The translations under genes and the position numbers were made by a program. From Pseudomonas caricapapayae (lineage in GTDB: Bacteria > Pseudomonadota > Gammaproteobacteria > Pseudomonadales > Pseudomonadaceae), in NCBI RefSeq assembly GCF_001400735.1, contig NZ_LJPW01000054.1:62001-126000 (forward strand): a stretch of DNA of 64,000 nucleotides, in the 5' to 3' direction. The notes under the pieces were generated by a model. The model had not been told where the DNA came from and searched no databases. It saw nothing but the letters and a program-made list of their open reading frames with translations. Positions 1 through 8,493 of this stretch are shown piece by piece; within the stretch, counting starts at the first letter, position 1; each line of letters begins with the position of its first letter.

Positions 1-369
1 GTCCCTGGCCAGGTGCATGTACAAAGCCCCATGAGGTTTGAAATGCTGCAATGCCACGCCCTGAGCCCGTGCCAGCTCTCGCAGGGCCCCCAGTTGGTAA
101 AGCATGTCATCGACCAGTTCCTGAGGCGTCGAGTTGATATGCCGCCGTCCAAAACCGACCAGATCGCGGAAACCCGGGTGTGCACCGATGGCAACGCCCA
201 GACGTTTCGCCTGCTCGACAGTGCGGCGCATGGTGCCGGGATCACCCGCGTGAAAACCGGTAGCAATATTGGCCGAGCTGATAAAAGTCATCAATTCAGT
301 ATCGACGCCGTCACCAATGGTCCACGCGCCAAAGCTCTCACCCATGTCCGAGTTGAAATCCACCTGCAT
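1..369 (-). CDS. pxpA: 5-oxoprolinase subunit A (LamB/YcsF family), 5' part only
   Basis: The 123 visible residues are the N-terminal half of a LamB/YcsF protein; the rest lies beyond the left edge. Family landmarks are the opening [14 protein letters not shown], then [13 protein letters not shown] and [13 protein letters not shown], and [11 protein letters not shown] at the cut. PxpA acts with PxpB and PxpC to open 5-oxoproline to glutamate using ATP in the cytoplasm; this is family knowledge. The ATG at 369 begins the conserved [11 protein letters not shown] segment directly. A LysR regulator is divergent at 526 and probably controls it. The family call is firm; which lactam is the real substrate cannot be told from this half. 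Confidence 0.9.
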   Translation of the reverse strand, partial: MQVDFNSDMGESFGAWTIGDGVDTELMTFISSANIATGFHAGDPGTMRRTVEQAKRLGVAIGAHPGFRDLVGFGRRHINSTPQELVDDMLYQLGALRELARAQGVALQHFKPHGALYMHLARD

Positions 370-462
370 GGCTGTTGCTCCTGAGGGCTGGCCGGGCAAG
401 GGACTGTCCGGCTTCATGCAAAGCACGTTAGATTCACTCGCACCCCTTGGGTAGATCTATTA

Positions 463-493
463 ACAGATACGCCATCTTCTGAAAAACAGATAC
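463..493. promoter_or_regulatory. Direct repeat in the pxpA-lysR intergenic region
   Basis: The octamer ACAGATAC occurs at 463-470 and again at 486-493, 23 bp apart, about two helical turns. It lies between the divergent pxpA and lysR starts. Same-face spacing fits binding of a LysR-type tetramer, but this is only a candidate site. Confidence 0.35.
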
Positions 494-525
494 CCTGCTC
501 CGTGCAATGCCTATTTGGAGTGCTT

Positions 526-1443
526 ATGTCCCTTACCCTGCGCCAAGTCCGCTATTTTGTGGCAACTGCCGAGATCGGGCAGATCTCGCAGGCGGCTATC
601 CATCTGAACATTTCCCAGTCAGCGGTTACCACGGCGATCAAGGAACTGGAGAGCATGCTCGGTACGCTGTTGTTTCAGCGCTCGGCGCAAGGCATGAACC
701 TGACCGAAGCGGGCCGGCATTTTCTCAACCGCGCCTACGTGATTCAGCGCAGCGTCGACGACGCACTGAACAGCCCGCTACCCGACGTGCGTGCCAGCGG
801 CGTCTTGCGCCTGGCTGCGAGCTATACCGTGATTGGCTACTTCCTGCCGCATCACCTGCAGCGGCTGGAACATTGGCACCCGGACGTGGCCATCGAAGTT
901 CATGAACGGGAACGGCACGCCATCGAACAGGGCCTGCTGGAGGGCCAATTCGATATGGCGGTGGTGCTTACGGCCAACATCACTCACCCGGATATCATCT
1001 CGGAGACGCTATTCAATTCCGAACGCCGATTGTGGCTGTCCAGCCACCATCCGCTGTGCCAGCGCGCCGCCGTAAGTCTGGCCGATGTGGCGCAGGAGCC
1101 GTATATCCTGCTGACCGTCGACGAAGCGGAGCAAAGTGCCATGCGTTACTGGGAACTGGCCGCCCAGCGGCCTGCCGTGAGAGTACGGACCAGCTCGGTG
1201 GAAGCGGTGCGCAGCATGGTCGCCAACGGCAGCGGCGTAGCGATTCTTTCCGACCTGGTGCATCGTCCCTGGTCGCTGGAAGGCAAACGTATTGAAACGA
1301 TGACCGTTACCGATACAGTCACTCCGATGAGCGTGGGCCTGGCCTGGCACCGCGAACGCGAATTGAGCCCGGCGATGCAGGCATTCCGTAATTATTTCCA
1401 CGATGCATTTCTGGCACCGCAGCAACTTTCTGCACGCCGTTGA
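526..1443 (+). CDS. LysR-family transcriptional regulator
   Basis: A 305-residue LysR regulator. The N-terminal winged helix-turn-helix spans roughly residues 3-62 (LRQVRYFVATAEIGQISQAA, then SQSAVTTAIKELE), followed by a type 2 periplasmic-fold effector domain. The ATG at 526 is preferred over one at 502, which would add eight residues in front of the conserved start. It is divergent from pxpA, so it most likely controls uptake or ring opening of 5-oxoproline or a related lactam. The effector is unknown. Confidence 0.88.
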   Translation: MSLTLRQVRYFVATAEIGQISQAAIHLNISQSAVTTAIKELESMLGTLLFQRSAQGMNLTEAGRHFLNRAYVIQRSVDDALNSPLPDVRASGVLRLAASYTVIGYFLPHHLQRLEHWHPDVAIEVHERERHAIEQGLLEGQFDMAVVLTANITHPDIISETLFNSERRLWLSSHHPLCQRAAVSLADVAQEPYILLTVDEAEQSAMRYWELAAQRPAVRVRTSSVEAVRSMVANGSGVAILSDLVHRPWSLEGKRIETMTVTDTVTPMSVGLAWHRERELSPAMQAFRNYFHDAFLAPQQLSARR

Positions 1444-1576
1444 GCCGGGCCACGTTTGAGCCGGGCCACATTACTGCCAATTGCGTGCGAATGGCTTTAC
1501 GGCTTTGACCTGAAAATCAAGGTGATGGCCAGGTTGCCGGAAACCACCGTGGAATAATTACCAGACCGGCATCCGC

Positions 1577-1918
1577 TCAGCGGCGAATCGGTACCACGCG
1601 GTCGCTTGTGTCGACCGTGACGGGCTCTTCGAACTGGCGAAAGAACTGACCGGATACCACATGATCGAGAAACTGCGCCTGCTCTTCGGTCACCAGTCTT
1701 AGCGGCGAGTAGCCGTCGGCATCAGGCACTGCGAAAAGACGCGCTTTGCGTTCATGCGCAACCGCGATGAACGCCCTTTTCTCTTCTTCGGACATCATCG
1801 AAAAACAGTCGGAAAGACTTTCCAGCGAGCGCACCGCCAGATCCTGGTCGAGCTGCTCGTCATCCGTGAACATCAAATGCCAGACGAAATCGAAAGAAAG
1901 CTCAGCGAGGGCACGCAT
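1577..1918 (-). CDS. Conserved hypothetical protein, 113 aa
   Basis: A small acidic protein without signal peptide or membrane segment. The first half is probably helical (MRALAELSFDFVWHLMFTDDEQLDQDLAVRSLE), followed by SMMSEEEKRAFIAVAHERKARL and a C-terminal tail ending in DTSDRVVPIRR. I do not recognise a named domain. GGA nine bases before the ATG at 1918 supports the start. It follows the thiolase on the same strand with a 141-bp gap, so it may have its own promoter. Function unknown. Confidence 0.65.
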   Translation of the reverse strand: MRALAELSFDFVWHLMFTDDEQLDQDLAVRSLESLSDCFSMMSEEEKRAFIAVAHERKARLFAVPDADGYSPLRLVTEEQAQFLDHVVSGQFFRQFEEPVTVDTSDRVVPIRR

Positions 1919-2059
1919 AGACGGAGTTCCGTAGTGTCGAGAGGTGCGAGATTCACTGTTCGCTTCGATTCGGTCAAGCGCTAACGGATGGCCTGTGTCA
2001 GAGCAGTGCCTTGAATGGCCGAATGTCGCTTTCGAGTCATGGACAAAAACGCAGGCTTA

Positions 2060-3301
2060 TCAGCCCGAAAACGCCGGATTCTCGATCAGCAACGCCATGC
2101 CCTGCCCCCCGCCAACACAGGCAGCGGCGATGCCGTAGCGCAGGTTTTCCTCACGCAGTTGCCGGGCCAGGGTCATGATCAGGCGTAGCCCGGTGGCTGC
2201 CAACGGGTGCCCCAGACCCAGTGAGCCACCCAGACAGTTGAGCCTTTCGCTGTCCAGATCCAGTGTCCGGGTCACTGCCAGAATCTGGGCCGCCTGCGCT
2301 TCGTTGATTTCCAGCCGGCCGATGTCGCTCAGCGTCAGGCCGCTGCGCTGCAATAACAACCGGATCGCAGGCGTCGGGCCTATGCCCATGAGTTCTGGAG
2401 CGACGCCAACCACGGCGCTGGCCAGCAGGTGCGCCAGTACCGGTCCTTTTGACTGCGACGCACGGCCTATCAATGCGGCCGCCGCGCCGTCGACCACTGC
2501 ACAGCTATTGCCTGCGGTCTGTACGCCATCGGCATGAATGGCACGTAAACGGGATAACGCGGCCAGATTGGTCGCTCGCGGGTGACTGTCCTGTGTGACC
2601 GCTTCAACCCCTCGCGGCAACTGGATGCCACGCGGCTGATACCCCTCCAGTTCGAAGCCTTCACTGCGGACCGGCACAATTTCGCCAGTCCATTTGCCGG
2701 CAAGCTGCGATTGCAGTGCCCGTTGATGGCTGAGCAATGCATAGCCATCCACGGCTTCACGGCCCAGCCCGTAACGTTTCGCGAGGTTGTCCGCGGTGGC
2801 GATCATGTCCATCGCCGGTGCGGGGTCGTACAGTGCTTCCCAGAGAAAGTCCTTGAACTGCACCGTGCCGCCCAACGGGAAGCCGTCGCGGTGGGTATAG
2901 GCCGCAATCGGGTTACGCGACATGGATTCGGCAGCGACGCACAGCGCCATCTGCCCGCCCTCGCTCAGGTGCTGAGCAGCCTGGCGCAACAATTCCAAAC
3001 CTGTCGCGCAGATCCTTTGCACTCCCAGCGCAGGAACGCTTTGCGCCACGCCGCTGTACAGGCCTATGTGCCGGGGCAGCAGGTAGGCGTCGAAACTGGC
3101 TTGCGCCATAGACCCGGTCAATACGCTGTCGACCTGACGCGAGTCGACGGCAGCACGCGTCAGTACCTCACGACCGACCTTTATACCCAGATCGATGGGC
3201 GAGACATGCCCTAGAGCGCCACCCAGGTCGACCCAGGGTGTGCGCACAGCCTCGACAATGGCCACGTCGCTGTACGCCGAATAGTGCCCGCCACTGCTCA
3301 T
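2060..3301 (-). CDS. Acetyl-CoA acetyltransferase/thiolase family protein (Aat-like)
   Basis: A 413-residue thiolase. The nucleophilic Cys lies near residue 98 (QRICATGLE), the catalytic His near 366 (LGHPLAATG) and the second Cys near 395 (AACVGGGQG), so all three catalytic residues are present. The ATG at 3301 overlaps the fcs stop as ATGA, so the two are translationally coupled. A thiolase follows fcs in other pseudomonad ferulate clusters (called aat), where it would serve a beta-oxidative route from 3-oxoacyl-CoA; the main route uses Ech and does not need it. The family is certain, the exact substrate is not. Confidence 0.88.
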   Translation of the reverse strand: MSSGGHYSAYSDVAIVEAVRTPWVDLGGALGHVSPIDLGIKVGREVLTRAAVDSRQVDSVLTGSMAQASFDAYLLPRHIGLYSGVAQSVPALGVQRICATGLELLRQAAQHLSEGGQMALCVAAESMSRNPIAAYTHRDGFPLGGTVQFKDFLWEALYDPAPAMDMIATADNLAKRYGLGREAVDGYALLSHQRALQSQLAGKWTGEIVPVRSEGFELEGYQPRGIQLPRGVEAVTQDSHPRATNLAALSRLRAIHADGVQTAGNSCAVVDGAAAALIGRASQSKGPVLAHLLASAVVGVAPELMGIGPTPAIRLLLQRSGLTLSDIGRLEINEAQAAQILAVTRTLDLDSERLNCLGGSLGLGHPLAATGLRLIMTLARQLREENLRYGIAAACVGGGQGMALLIENPAFSG

Positions 3302-5190
3302 GAGTTCAGCTCTGCCCGTAACTTGTCCGGGTCCTGATCACGATAAAGTGCTTCGACCTTATCTGCGCGCCACTGCAACACAGCGCGCTGGTTGATCGAC
3401 CCCTTGTCGGTGATTTCGCCGCGGTCGATGGACGCAGGTTCAGCCAACAGCACGATCCACTCCAGGCGGCTGGCGTTGCCATTCGCGCCTCGATTCAAGC
3501 GCGCCAGCCAGTCGGCAAACCAAGCACGCACCGGCGCACTGGCCAGTACCTGCGCATCAGTAGCCTGTGTCTCCAGCCCGGCCAATTGTCGACACTCATG
3601 CAACCTCGGAAACACCAGCGCGCCCAGGCATTCGCGATCAGGCGCGGTGATGACGACATCCTGGACGTAAGGCGAGCCTTCCAGCACTGCGCGGTTGCGC
3701 ATCGGCCCGACACTGACAAACACGCCGGACGACAACTTGAAATCCTCAGCCAGACGCCCGTCGAACATCAGGCCCAGTTCGGGTGCCGAAGGATCGGCAA
3801 GCTTGATCGCATCGCCGGAGCAGTAGAAACCGTTTTCGTCGAACACCTCGGCAGTCTGCTGCGGCGAGCGCCAGTAACCCGGCATGATGTGCGGGCCGCG
3901 AAAACGCCCTTCGAGCTTGCCATCCACCGGCACCAGACAGACTTCGCATCCGGGTGCGGGCAAACCGATGTACCCGGCCATCGATAAGGGTCCGGTAGTG
4001 AAGGTGCAGGACGGCGCGGCTTCGGTCATGCCCAGCCCGGCCATCATGCGGATGCGCTCGCCACAATGTTGCTCGGCGACCCGGTCGAGGCGGTCCCAGA
4101 TACTTTGTGACAAGCCGGCAGCAGCGAAGAAGAACAGTTTCATGCGCGAGAAGAATCGGTCGCGCAGTTCGGCGTCCTGCTCAAGGGCGTTGACCAGCTC
4201 TTCCCAGCCCTTGGGCACGGTCAGGTAAGCGGTGGGCGAGATTTCCTTGAGATTGCGCAATGTCTCGGCAAAACCCTGAGCCGTCGGTTTGCCATTATCC
4301 AGATAGAACGTGCCGCCGTTGTAGAGCACGATGCCGAGGTTGTGACTGCCGCCGAAGGTGTGGTTCCACGGCAGCCAGTCGACCAGTACCGGCGGCTCTT
4401 CGCCGAACACCGGGAAGGTCTGCAGCAACATCTGCTGATTGGCACACAGCATGCGCTGGGTGGTCACTACCGCCTTGGGCAGTTTGGTCGACCCGGACGT
4501 GAAAAGGAACTTGGCGATACTGTCCGGACCGCTGGCCTGGAAAGCAGCCTCGGCTTCACTGCCCCCCGGCTGTTCCAAGAGGCTGGAAAAGCTCAGGTTA
4601 TGCCGGCCAGTGAGCTGACCGCGTACCGTGATAACGGGAGTATCCACCGGGATGACCGCGTCGATGGCGCGCTGAAACGGCGCGGCGTCGCTGACAAATA
4701 CCAGCCCGGGCTGCAAAACGTCGCAGACGTGACGTAATTTGGCGAAATCCTGCGACATCACCGAGTACGCCGGTGATACCGGGCAGTAGGGAATTCCCGC
4801 GTACATGGCCCCCAGAGCAAGCTGCAAATGCTCGATATCGTTACCTGACAGCAGCGCCAGCGGCCGCTCGGCTGACAGCCCGTAAGCCAGCAGGCCCTGC
4901 GCGACAGCGCGCACGTCATTCAGCATGTCGGCGTAACTGACCTTGCGCCAGCCGCCACGGCTGTCGCGGGCGGCAATAAAGGTCTGTTGCGGGCGCAAGC
5001 GGGCCCAGTGCACCAGCCGGTCAAGCAATCGGTCGGGCAATGGATCCAGGGGTTCAAGGGCGCGCATGTGCAGAATGCCCTGCTCTTCCCGCACCTCGAT
5101 GGGCGGGTGGCCGATGGAGACCTGGCGATAGCGCGGCAGGCTGTCTTCACTGTGCAGCGTTGATGATCTGATATCGGAACTCACGTGCAT
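3298..5190 (-). CDS. fcs: Feruloyl-CoA synthetase
   Basis: A 630-residue member of the ANL (AMP-forming) superfamily. The P-loop FLFTSGSTKLPKAVV is followed by GLGMTEAAP, GYWRSP and DENGFYCSGDAI motifs, and the protein has the long form typical of feruloyl-CoA synthases. It activates ferulate, p-coumarate or caffeate to the CoA thioester with ATP. Its neighbours, ech and vdh upstream and a thiolase downstream, fix the assignment. The start is uncertain: an ATG at 5199 and a TTG at 5202 are in frame, but GGAG sits just before the ATG at 5190. The last base overlaps the thiolase start. Confidence 0.92.
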   Translation of the reverse strand: MHVSSDIRSSTLHSEDSLPRYRQVSIGHPPIEVREEQGILHMRALEPLDPLPDRLLDRLVHWARLRPQQTFIAARDSRGGWRKVSYADMLNDVRAVAQGLLAYGLSAERPLALLSGNDIEHLQLALGAMYAGIPYCPVSPAYSVMSQDFAKLRHVCDVLQPGLVFVSDAAPFQRAIDAVIPVDTPVITVRGQLTGRHNLSFSSLLEQPGGSEAEAAFQASGPDSIAKFLFTSGSTKLPKAVVTTQRMLCANQQMLLQTFPVFGEEPPVLVDWLPWNHTFGGSHNLGIVLYNGGTFYLDNGKPTAQGFAETLRNLKEISPTAYLTVPKGWEELVNALEQDAELRDRFFSRMKLFFFAAAGLSQSIWDRLDRVAEQHCGERIRMMAGLGMTEAAPSCTFTTGPLSMAGYIGLPAPGCEVCLVPVDGKLEGRFRGPHIMPGYWRSPQQTAEVFDENGFYCSGDAIKLADPSAPELGLMFDGRLAEDFKLSSGVFVSVGPMRNRAVLEGSPYVQDVVITAPDRECLGALVFPRLHECRQLAGLETQATDAQVLASAPVRAWFADWLARLNRGANGNASRLEWIVLLAEPASIDRGEITDKGSINQRAVLQWRADKVEALYRDQDPDKLRAELNS

Positions 5191-5339
5191 TCTCTCCATC
5201 AAGGTGCGCAGACACCGAACGGCTTGCAGCGGTTAGGGCCGGGCGTAGCAGGACCAGGCTGCAGCCTCGTTATTGTTATGCCTGATTTGCTGGCGACACG
5301 GTCTCTTGCAACAGGCCGTTGAAGCCAGCTCCGGAGGAT

Positions 5340-6788
5340 TCAGATCGGGTAATGTCGTGGCCCGTTTTGCAAGGTCACCCAGCGCAACTGGGTAAAGTGC
5401 TCGACGGAAGCCTTGCCGCCGAAACTGCCATAACCGCTGGACTTCACGCCACCGAATGGCATTTGCGCCTCGTCATGCACTGTCGGGCCGTTGATATGGC
5501 AGATACCGGACTCGATCCGTTGCGCCAGTGCCAGCGCCCGGCCGGTGTCACGGCTGAAAATCGCCGCTGAAAGGCCGAATTCCGAATCGTTGGCCAGCCG
5601 CAACAACGCCTCGTCACCGCTACCGCGAAGGACCACGGCAACCGGGCCGAAGGACTCTTCACGGTACAGACGCATGCTGTCCGTTACGCCGTCGAGGAGC
5701 GTCGGTTGCAGAATACTGCCCTGCAGTTGCCCGCCCGCCAGCAGCGTTGCGCCAAGATTGACGGCGTCGTCGATCAGGCCTTTGATGCGTGTGCCAGCGC
5801 CCACATCTACCAGCGAACCCAGCACCGATTCGCTGTCCTGCGGATCGCCGGCACGCAGTGTCTCGATCTTGGCCGTCAGTTTCATCACGAACGCATCGGC
5901 CACTTTCTGATCAACGATCAGTCGTTCGGTGGACATGCAGATCTGACCCTGATTGAAATACGCACCAAATGCTGCCGCTTCTACCGCAGCGTCGAGATCA
6001 GCGTCATCCAGCACCAGAAACGGTGCCTTGCCACCCAGCTCCAGCAAGGCAGGTTTAAGGTGGCGTGCCGAAAGCTCACCGACGATGCGCCCTACATGCG
6101 TCGACCCGGTGAAATTGACCCGCCGTACAGCCGGATTGGCAATCAGGCGCTCGACTATCGCCGCAGCATCGTCCGGCGCATTGCTGATCACGTTGACCAC
6201 GCCATCACCCAGTCCGGCATCCTGCAATACCTGACCGATCAGACGGTGCACCGCCGGGCTGAGCTCCGACGCCTTGAGTACCACGGTATTGCCGCAGGCA
6301 AGCGGCATGGCGATGGCGCGGGTAGCCAGGATCACCGGAGCGTTCCATGGAGCGATACCGAGCACGACTCCGCAGGGCTGGCGCAGCGCCATGGCAAAAT
6401 TGCCGGGGACGTTGGAGGGAATGACTTCACCGGTTATCTGTGTGGTCATGGACGCGGCTTCGCGCAGCATGCTGGCGGCCAGTTGTACATTGAAGCCGTA
6501 CCAATTGGCCATCGCCCCGGTTTCTCCTGCAGCGGCAATAAATTCACCGCTGCGGGCCTGCAACTGCCCGGCAGCCTTGAGCAGGCGATCACGACGCTCA
6601 CCCGGTGCCAGCGCCGCCCAGACAGGGAAAGCAGCCTGGGCGGCCGCGACTGCCGCATCGGCATCGTCGAGAGTCGCAGCGGCGACACGCGATACCACGT
6701 CGCCGGTCACCGGATTGCAGCGTTCAAATGTACGTCCATCATGGGCGGGGCACGACCGGCCGCCGATCAGCAGTTGCACGTCCAGCAT
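5340..6788 (-). CDS. vdh: Vanillin (aromatic aldehyde) dehydrogenase
   Basis: A 482-residue NAD(P)-dependent aldehyde dehydrogenase, the usual length for pseudomonad Vdh. Catalytic residues are visible: Asn149 in PWNAP, Glu250 in LELGGK and the nucleophile Cys284 in GQICMS. The C terminus FTQLRWVTLQNGPRHYPI is typical of the vanillin/benzaldehyde type. It oxidises vanillin released by Ech to vanillate, and 4-hydroxybenzaldehyde to 4-hydroxybenzoate. It lies between ech and fcs. The leader contains AATAATAA just before an AGAGGA ribosome site, a likely Hfq/Crc target. Confidence 0.92.
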   Translation of the reverse strand: MLDVQLLIGGRSCPAHDGRTFERCNPVTGDVVSRVAAATLDDADAAVAAAQAAFPVWAALAPGERRDRLLKAAGQLQARSGEFIAAAGETGAMANWYGFNVQLAASMLREAASMTTQITGEVIPSNVPGNFAMALRQPCGVVLGIAPWNAPVILATRAIAMPLACGNTVVLKASELSPAVHRLIGQVLQDAGLGDGVVNVISNAPDDAAAIVERLIANPAVRRVNFTGSTHVGRIVGELSARHLKPALLELGGKAPFLVLDDADLDAAVEAAAFGAYFNQGQICMSTERLIVDQKVADAFVMKLTAKIETLRAGDPQDSESVLGSLVDVGAGTRIKGLIDDAVNLGATLLAGGQLQGSILQPTLLDGVTDSMRLYREESFGPVAVVLRGSGDEALLRLANDSEFGLSAAIFSRDTGRALALAQRIESGICHINGPTVHDEAQMPFGGVKSSGYGSFGGKASVEHFTQLRWVTLQNGPRHYPI

Positions 6789-6800
6789 GGTGATTCCTCT

Positions 6801-6808
6801 TTATTATT
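6801..6808 (-). promoter_or_regulatory. Crc/Hfq catabolite motif before vdh
   Basis: On the minus strand AATAATAA lies immediately upstream of the vdh ribosome site. It matches the AAYAAYAA pattern known for Hfq/Crc translational repression in Pseudomonas. Confidence 0.5.
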
Positions 6809-6918
6809 AGTGTTCAGAGGCGCTACGAGTTTCAAGCTGCACGCTTGAAACTCAAAGTGTTACGCTTGCATTCCGAGCCTGTTTTCAACGCCGCATCACC
6901 GATGCGTATGGTTCGCAT

Positions 6919-7749
6919 CTACCGTTTGTACGCCTCCAGGCCTGGCTTGATGCTCTTGTCGTCGAGGAATTGCTTCATGCCCTGCTCGCGGCCGCCTTCC
7001 TTGTCCAGCAGGCGCGATTGATCGAGCTTGGCATACAGGTAGTCTTCGTTCTGCTCCCAGGTCAGTTCGCGGCAGCGCTTGAAGCCATGCTTCGCGGCGC
7101 GCAACACCACCGGATTCTTTTCCAGCAGATTAAGGGCCAGATCGATAGTCACCTGGCGCAGCTGTGCCAGCGGCACGCTCTCATTGACCAGTCCCATTTC
7201 AGCGGCTTTCTTACCGTCGAAGGTTTTACCGGTCATGATGTAGTACAGCGACTGACGATGGCCCACCGTGTCGGCCATCGCCTTGCTCACCAGGTTGCCG
7301 GGCGGAATGCCCCAGTTGATCTCCGACAGGCCAAAGGTCGCTTCATCGGCGCAGATCGCCAGGTCACATGCCACCAGAGGGCTGAAACCACCGCCGAAGC
7401 ACCAGCCATTGACCATTGCGATGGTGGGCTTGGCGTACATGCGCAGCATCTTCCACTGCCACTGGGAGGCTTCACGACGGATTTTTTCCTGAAGAATTTC
7501 CGGCCCTGCATCCACCTCGCGAAAGTATTCCTTGAGGTCCATTCCAGCGGTCCAGGCCTCACCGGCGCCGGTCAACACCAACACGCCCGCCTCGGGATCC
7601 TGCTCGAGTGTTTCCAGTACATCGATCATTTCGCGGTTCAGCGTCGGGCTCATGGCGTTGCGCTTTTCGGGCCGGTTAAGGATGACCCACGCGATGCCCT
7701 GCTCGATCTCGACCTTGACGGTTGTCCAGCGACCTTCGTACTTGCTCAT
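6919..7749 (-). CDS. ech: p-Hydroxycinnamoyl-CoA hydratase/lyase (enoyl-CoA hydratase/aldolase)
   Basis: A 276-residue crotonase-fold enzyme, the same length as the characterised hydroxycinnamoyl-CoA hydratase-lyase of P. fluorescens. The residues known to matter there are in register: Ser123 (GGGFS), Glu143 (GLSEINWG) and Tyr239 (EDYLY). It hydrates feruloyl-CoA and cleaves it to vanillin and acetyl-CoA. The ATG at 7749 begins MSKYEGRW; an in-frame extension to 7800 adds 17 unlikely residues. First gene of the ech-vdh-fcs-thiolase operon, divergent from the MarR gene at 7961. Inverted repeats in the intergenic region are probable operators. Confidence 0.95.
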   Translation of the reverse strand: MSKYEGRWTTVKVEIEQGIAWVILNRPEKRNAMSPTLNREMIDVLETLEQDPEAGVLVLTGAGEAWTAGMDLKEYFREVDAGPEILQEKIRREASQWQWKMLRMYAKPTIAMVNGWCFGGGFSPLVACDLAICADEATFGLSEINWGIPPGNLVSKAMADTVGHRQSLYYIMTGKTFDGKKAAEMGLVNESVPLAQLRQVTIDLALNLLEKNPVVLRAAKHGFKRCRELTWEQNEDYLYAKLDQSRLLDKEGGREQGMKQFLDDKSIKPGLEAYKR

Positions 7750-7804
7750 GGCGATACTCTCTTGTTCTTGACTTGACGATAGCTCAACGCTAAACCGCAA
7801 ATAT

Positions 7805-7836
7805 AGTTATGTCAATTAACTGTTATTAATATTAAT
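7805..7836. promoter_or_regulatory. Candidate FerR (MarR-type) operators between ech and ferR
   Basis: Two palindromes lie side by side in the divergent region. AGTTA (7805-7809) and TAACT (7817-7821) form an inverted repeat with a 7-bp centre. ATTAATATTAAT (7825-7836) is a perfect 12-bp palindrome. Size and spacing fit MarR dimers. Binding is inferred. Confidence 0.5.
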
Positions 7837-7960
7837 CAAAAAATCGGCACTCTGCCCGTACAGGCTGGTCACAGTCACGTATACCCCATAGCTATCGTTC
7901 GCTAACCTCGGCAAACTGATCGGCTGTTTGACCCACCCCATCAAAAGGACTGCACTTTCA

Positions 7961-8449
7961 ATGGCCAAGCCATCCGACATTGCCGACATTTGCCAGGCCC
8001 CCACACAGGTCGCCGAGGCAGCTTTGCCAACGGATTCTGCGCTGGATGATCTGATCGGTTATGCCATGCGCCGGGCACAGCTCAAGCTGTTCCAGAACCT
8101 GATCAGTCGCCTGTCCTCCCACGACTTGCGCCCCGCGCAGTTCTCGGCGCTGGCGATCATCGAGCAGACCCCCGGCCTGATGCAGGCTGATCTGGCCAAG
8201 GCGCTGGCGATCGAGCCGCCCCAGGTCGTACCGTTGCTGAACAAACTCGAGGAGCGCGCGCTAGCCGTACGGGTTCGTTGCAAACCGGACAAACGCTCGT
8301 ATGGCATCTTTCTCAGCAAGAGTGGTGAAACATTGCTGCGCGAACTGAAACAGATCGCCGCCGACAGCGATCTTGATTCCACTTCAGCGCTGGATGACAA
8401 GGAACGCCAGGACCTGCTCAGGCTGCTGAAAAAGGTTTATCAGTCGTAA
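7961..8449 (+). CDS. ferR: MarR-family repressor of the hydroxycinnamate operon (FerR-like)
   Basis: A 162-residue MarR regulator with the winged helix-turn-helix in the middle: LRPAQFSALAIIEQTPGLMQ, DLAKALAIEPPQVVPLLNKLEERALAVRV and the wing PDKRSYGIFLS. Its divergent position next to ech is that of FerR/CouR/HcaR repressors, which release DNA on binding hydroxycinnamoyl-CoA; that mechanism is family knowledge. The ATG at 7961 has an AAGGA box 12 bases upstream and is preferred over an in-frame TTG at 7928. The regulatory target is well supported by position. Confidence 0.85.
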   Translation: MAKPSDIADICQAPTQVAEAALPTDSALDDLIGYAMRRAQLKLFQNLISRLSSHDLRPAQFSALAIIEQTPGLMQADLAKALAIEPPQVVPLLNKLEERALAVRVRCKPDKRSYGIFLSKSGETLLRELKQIAADSDLDSTSALDDKERQDLLRLLKKVYQS

Positions 8450-8493
8450 GAGCAAGTTATCGACGGCAGGTCCTGCCATCGATGACCGGCTGA

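Noticed and set aside
5706-6848. 380-residue plus-strand frame
   Set aside because: Antisense of vdh, a common artefact in GC-rich DNA; the vdh catalytic motifs settle the coding strand.
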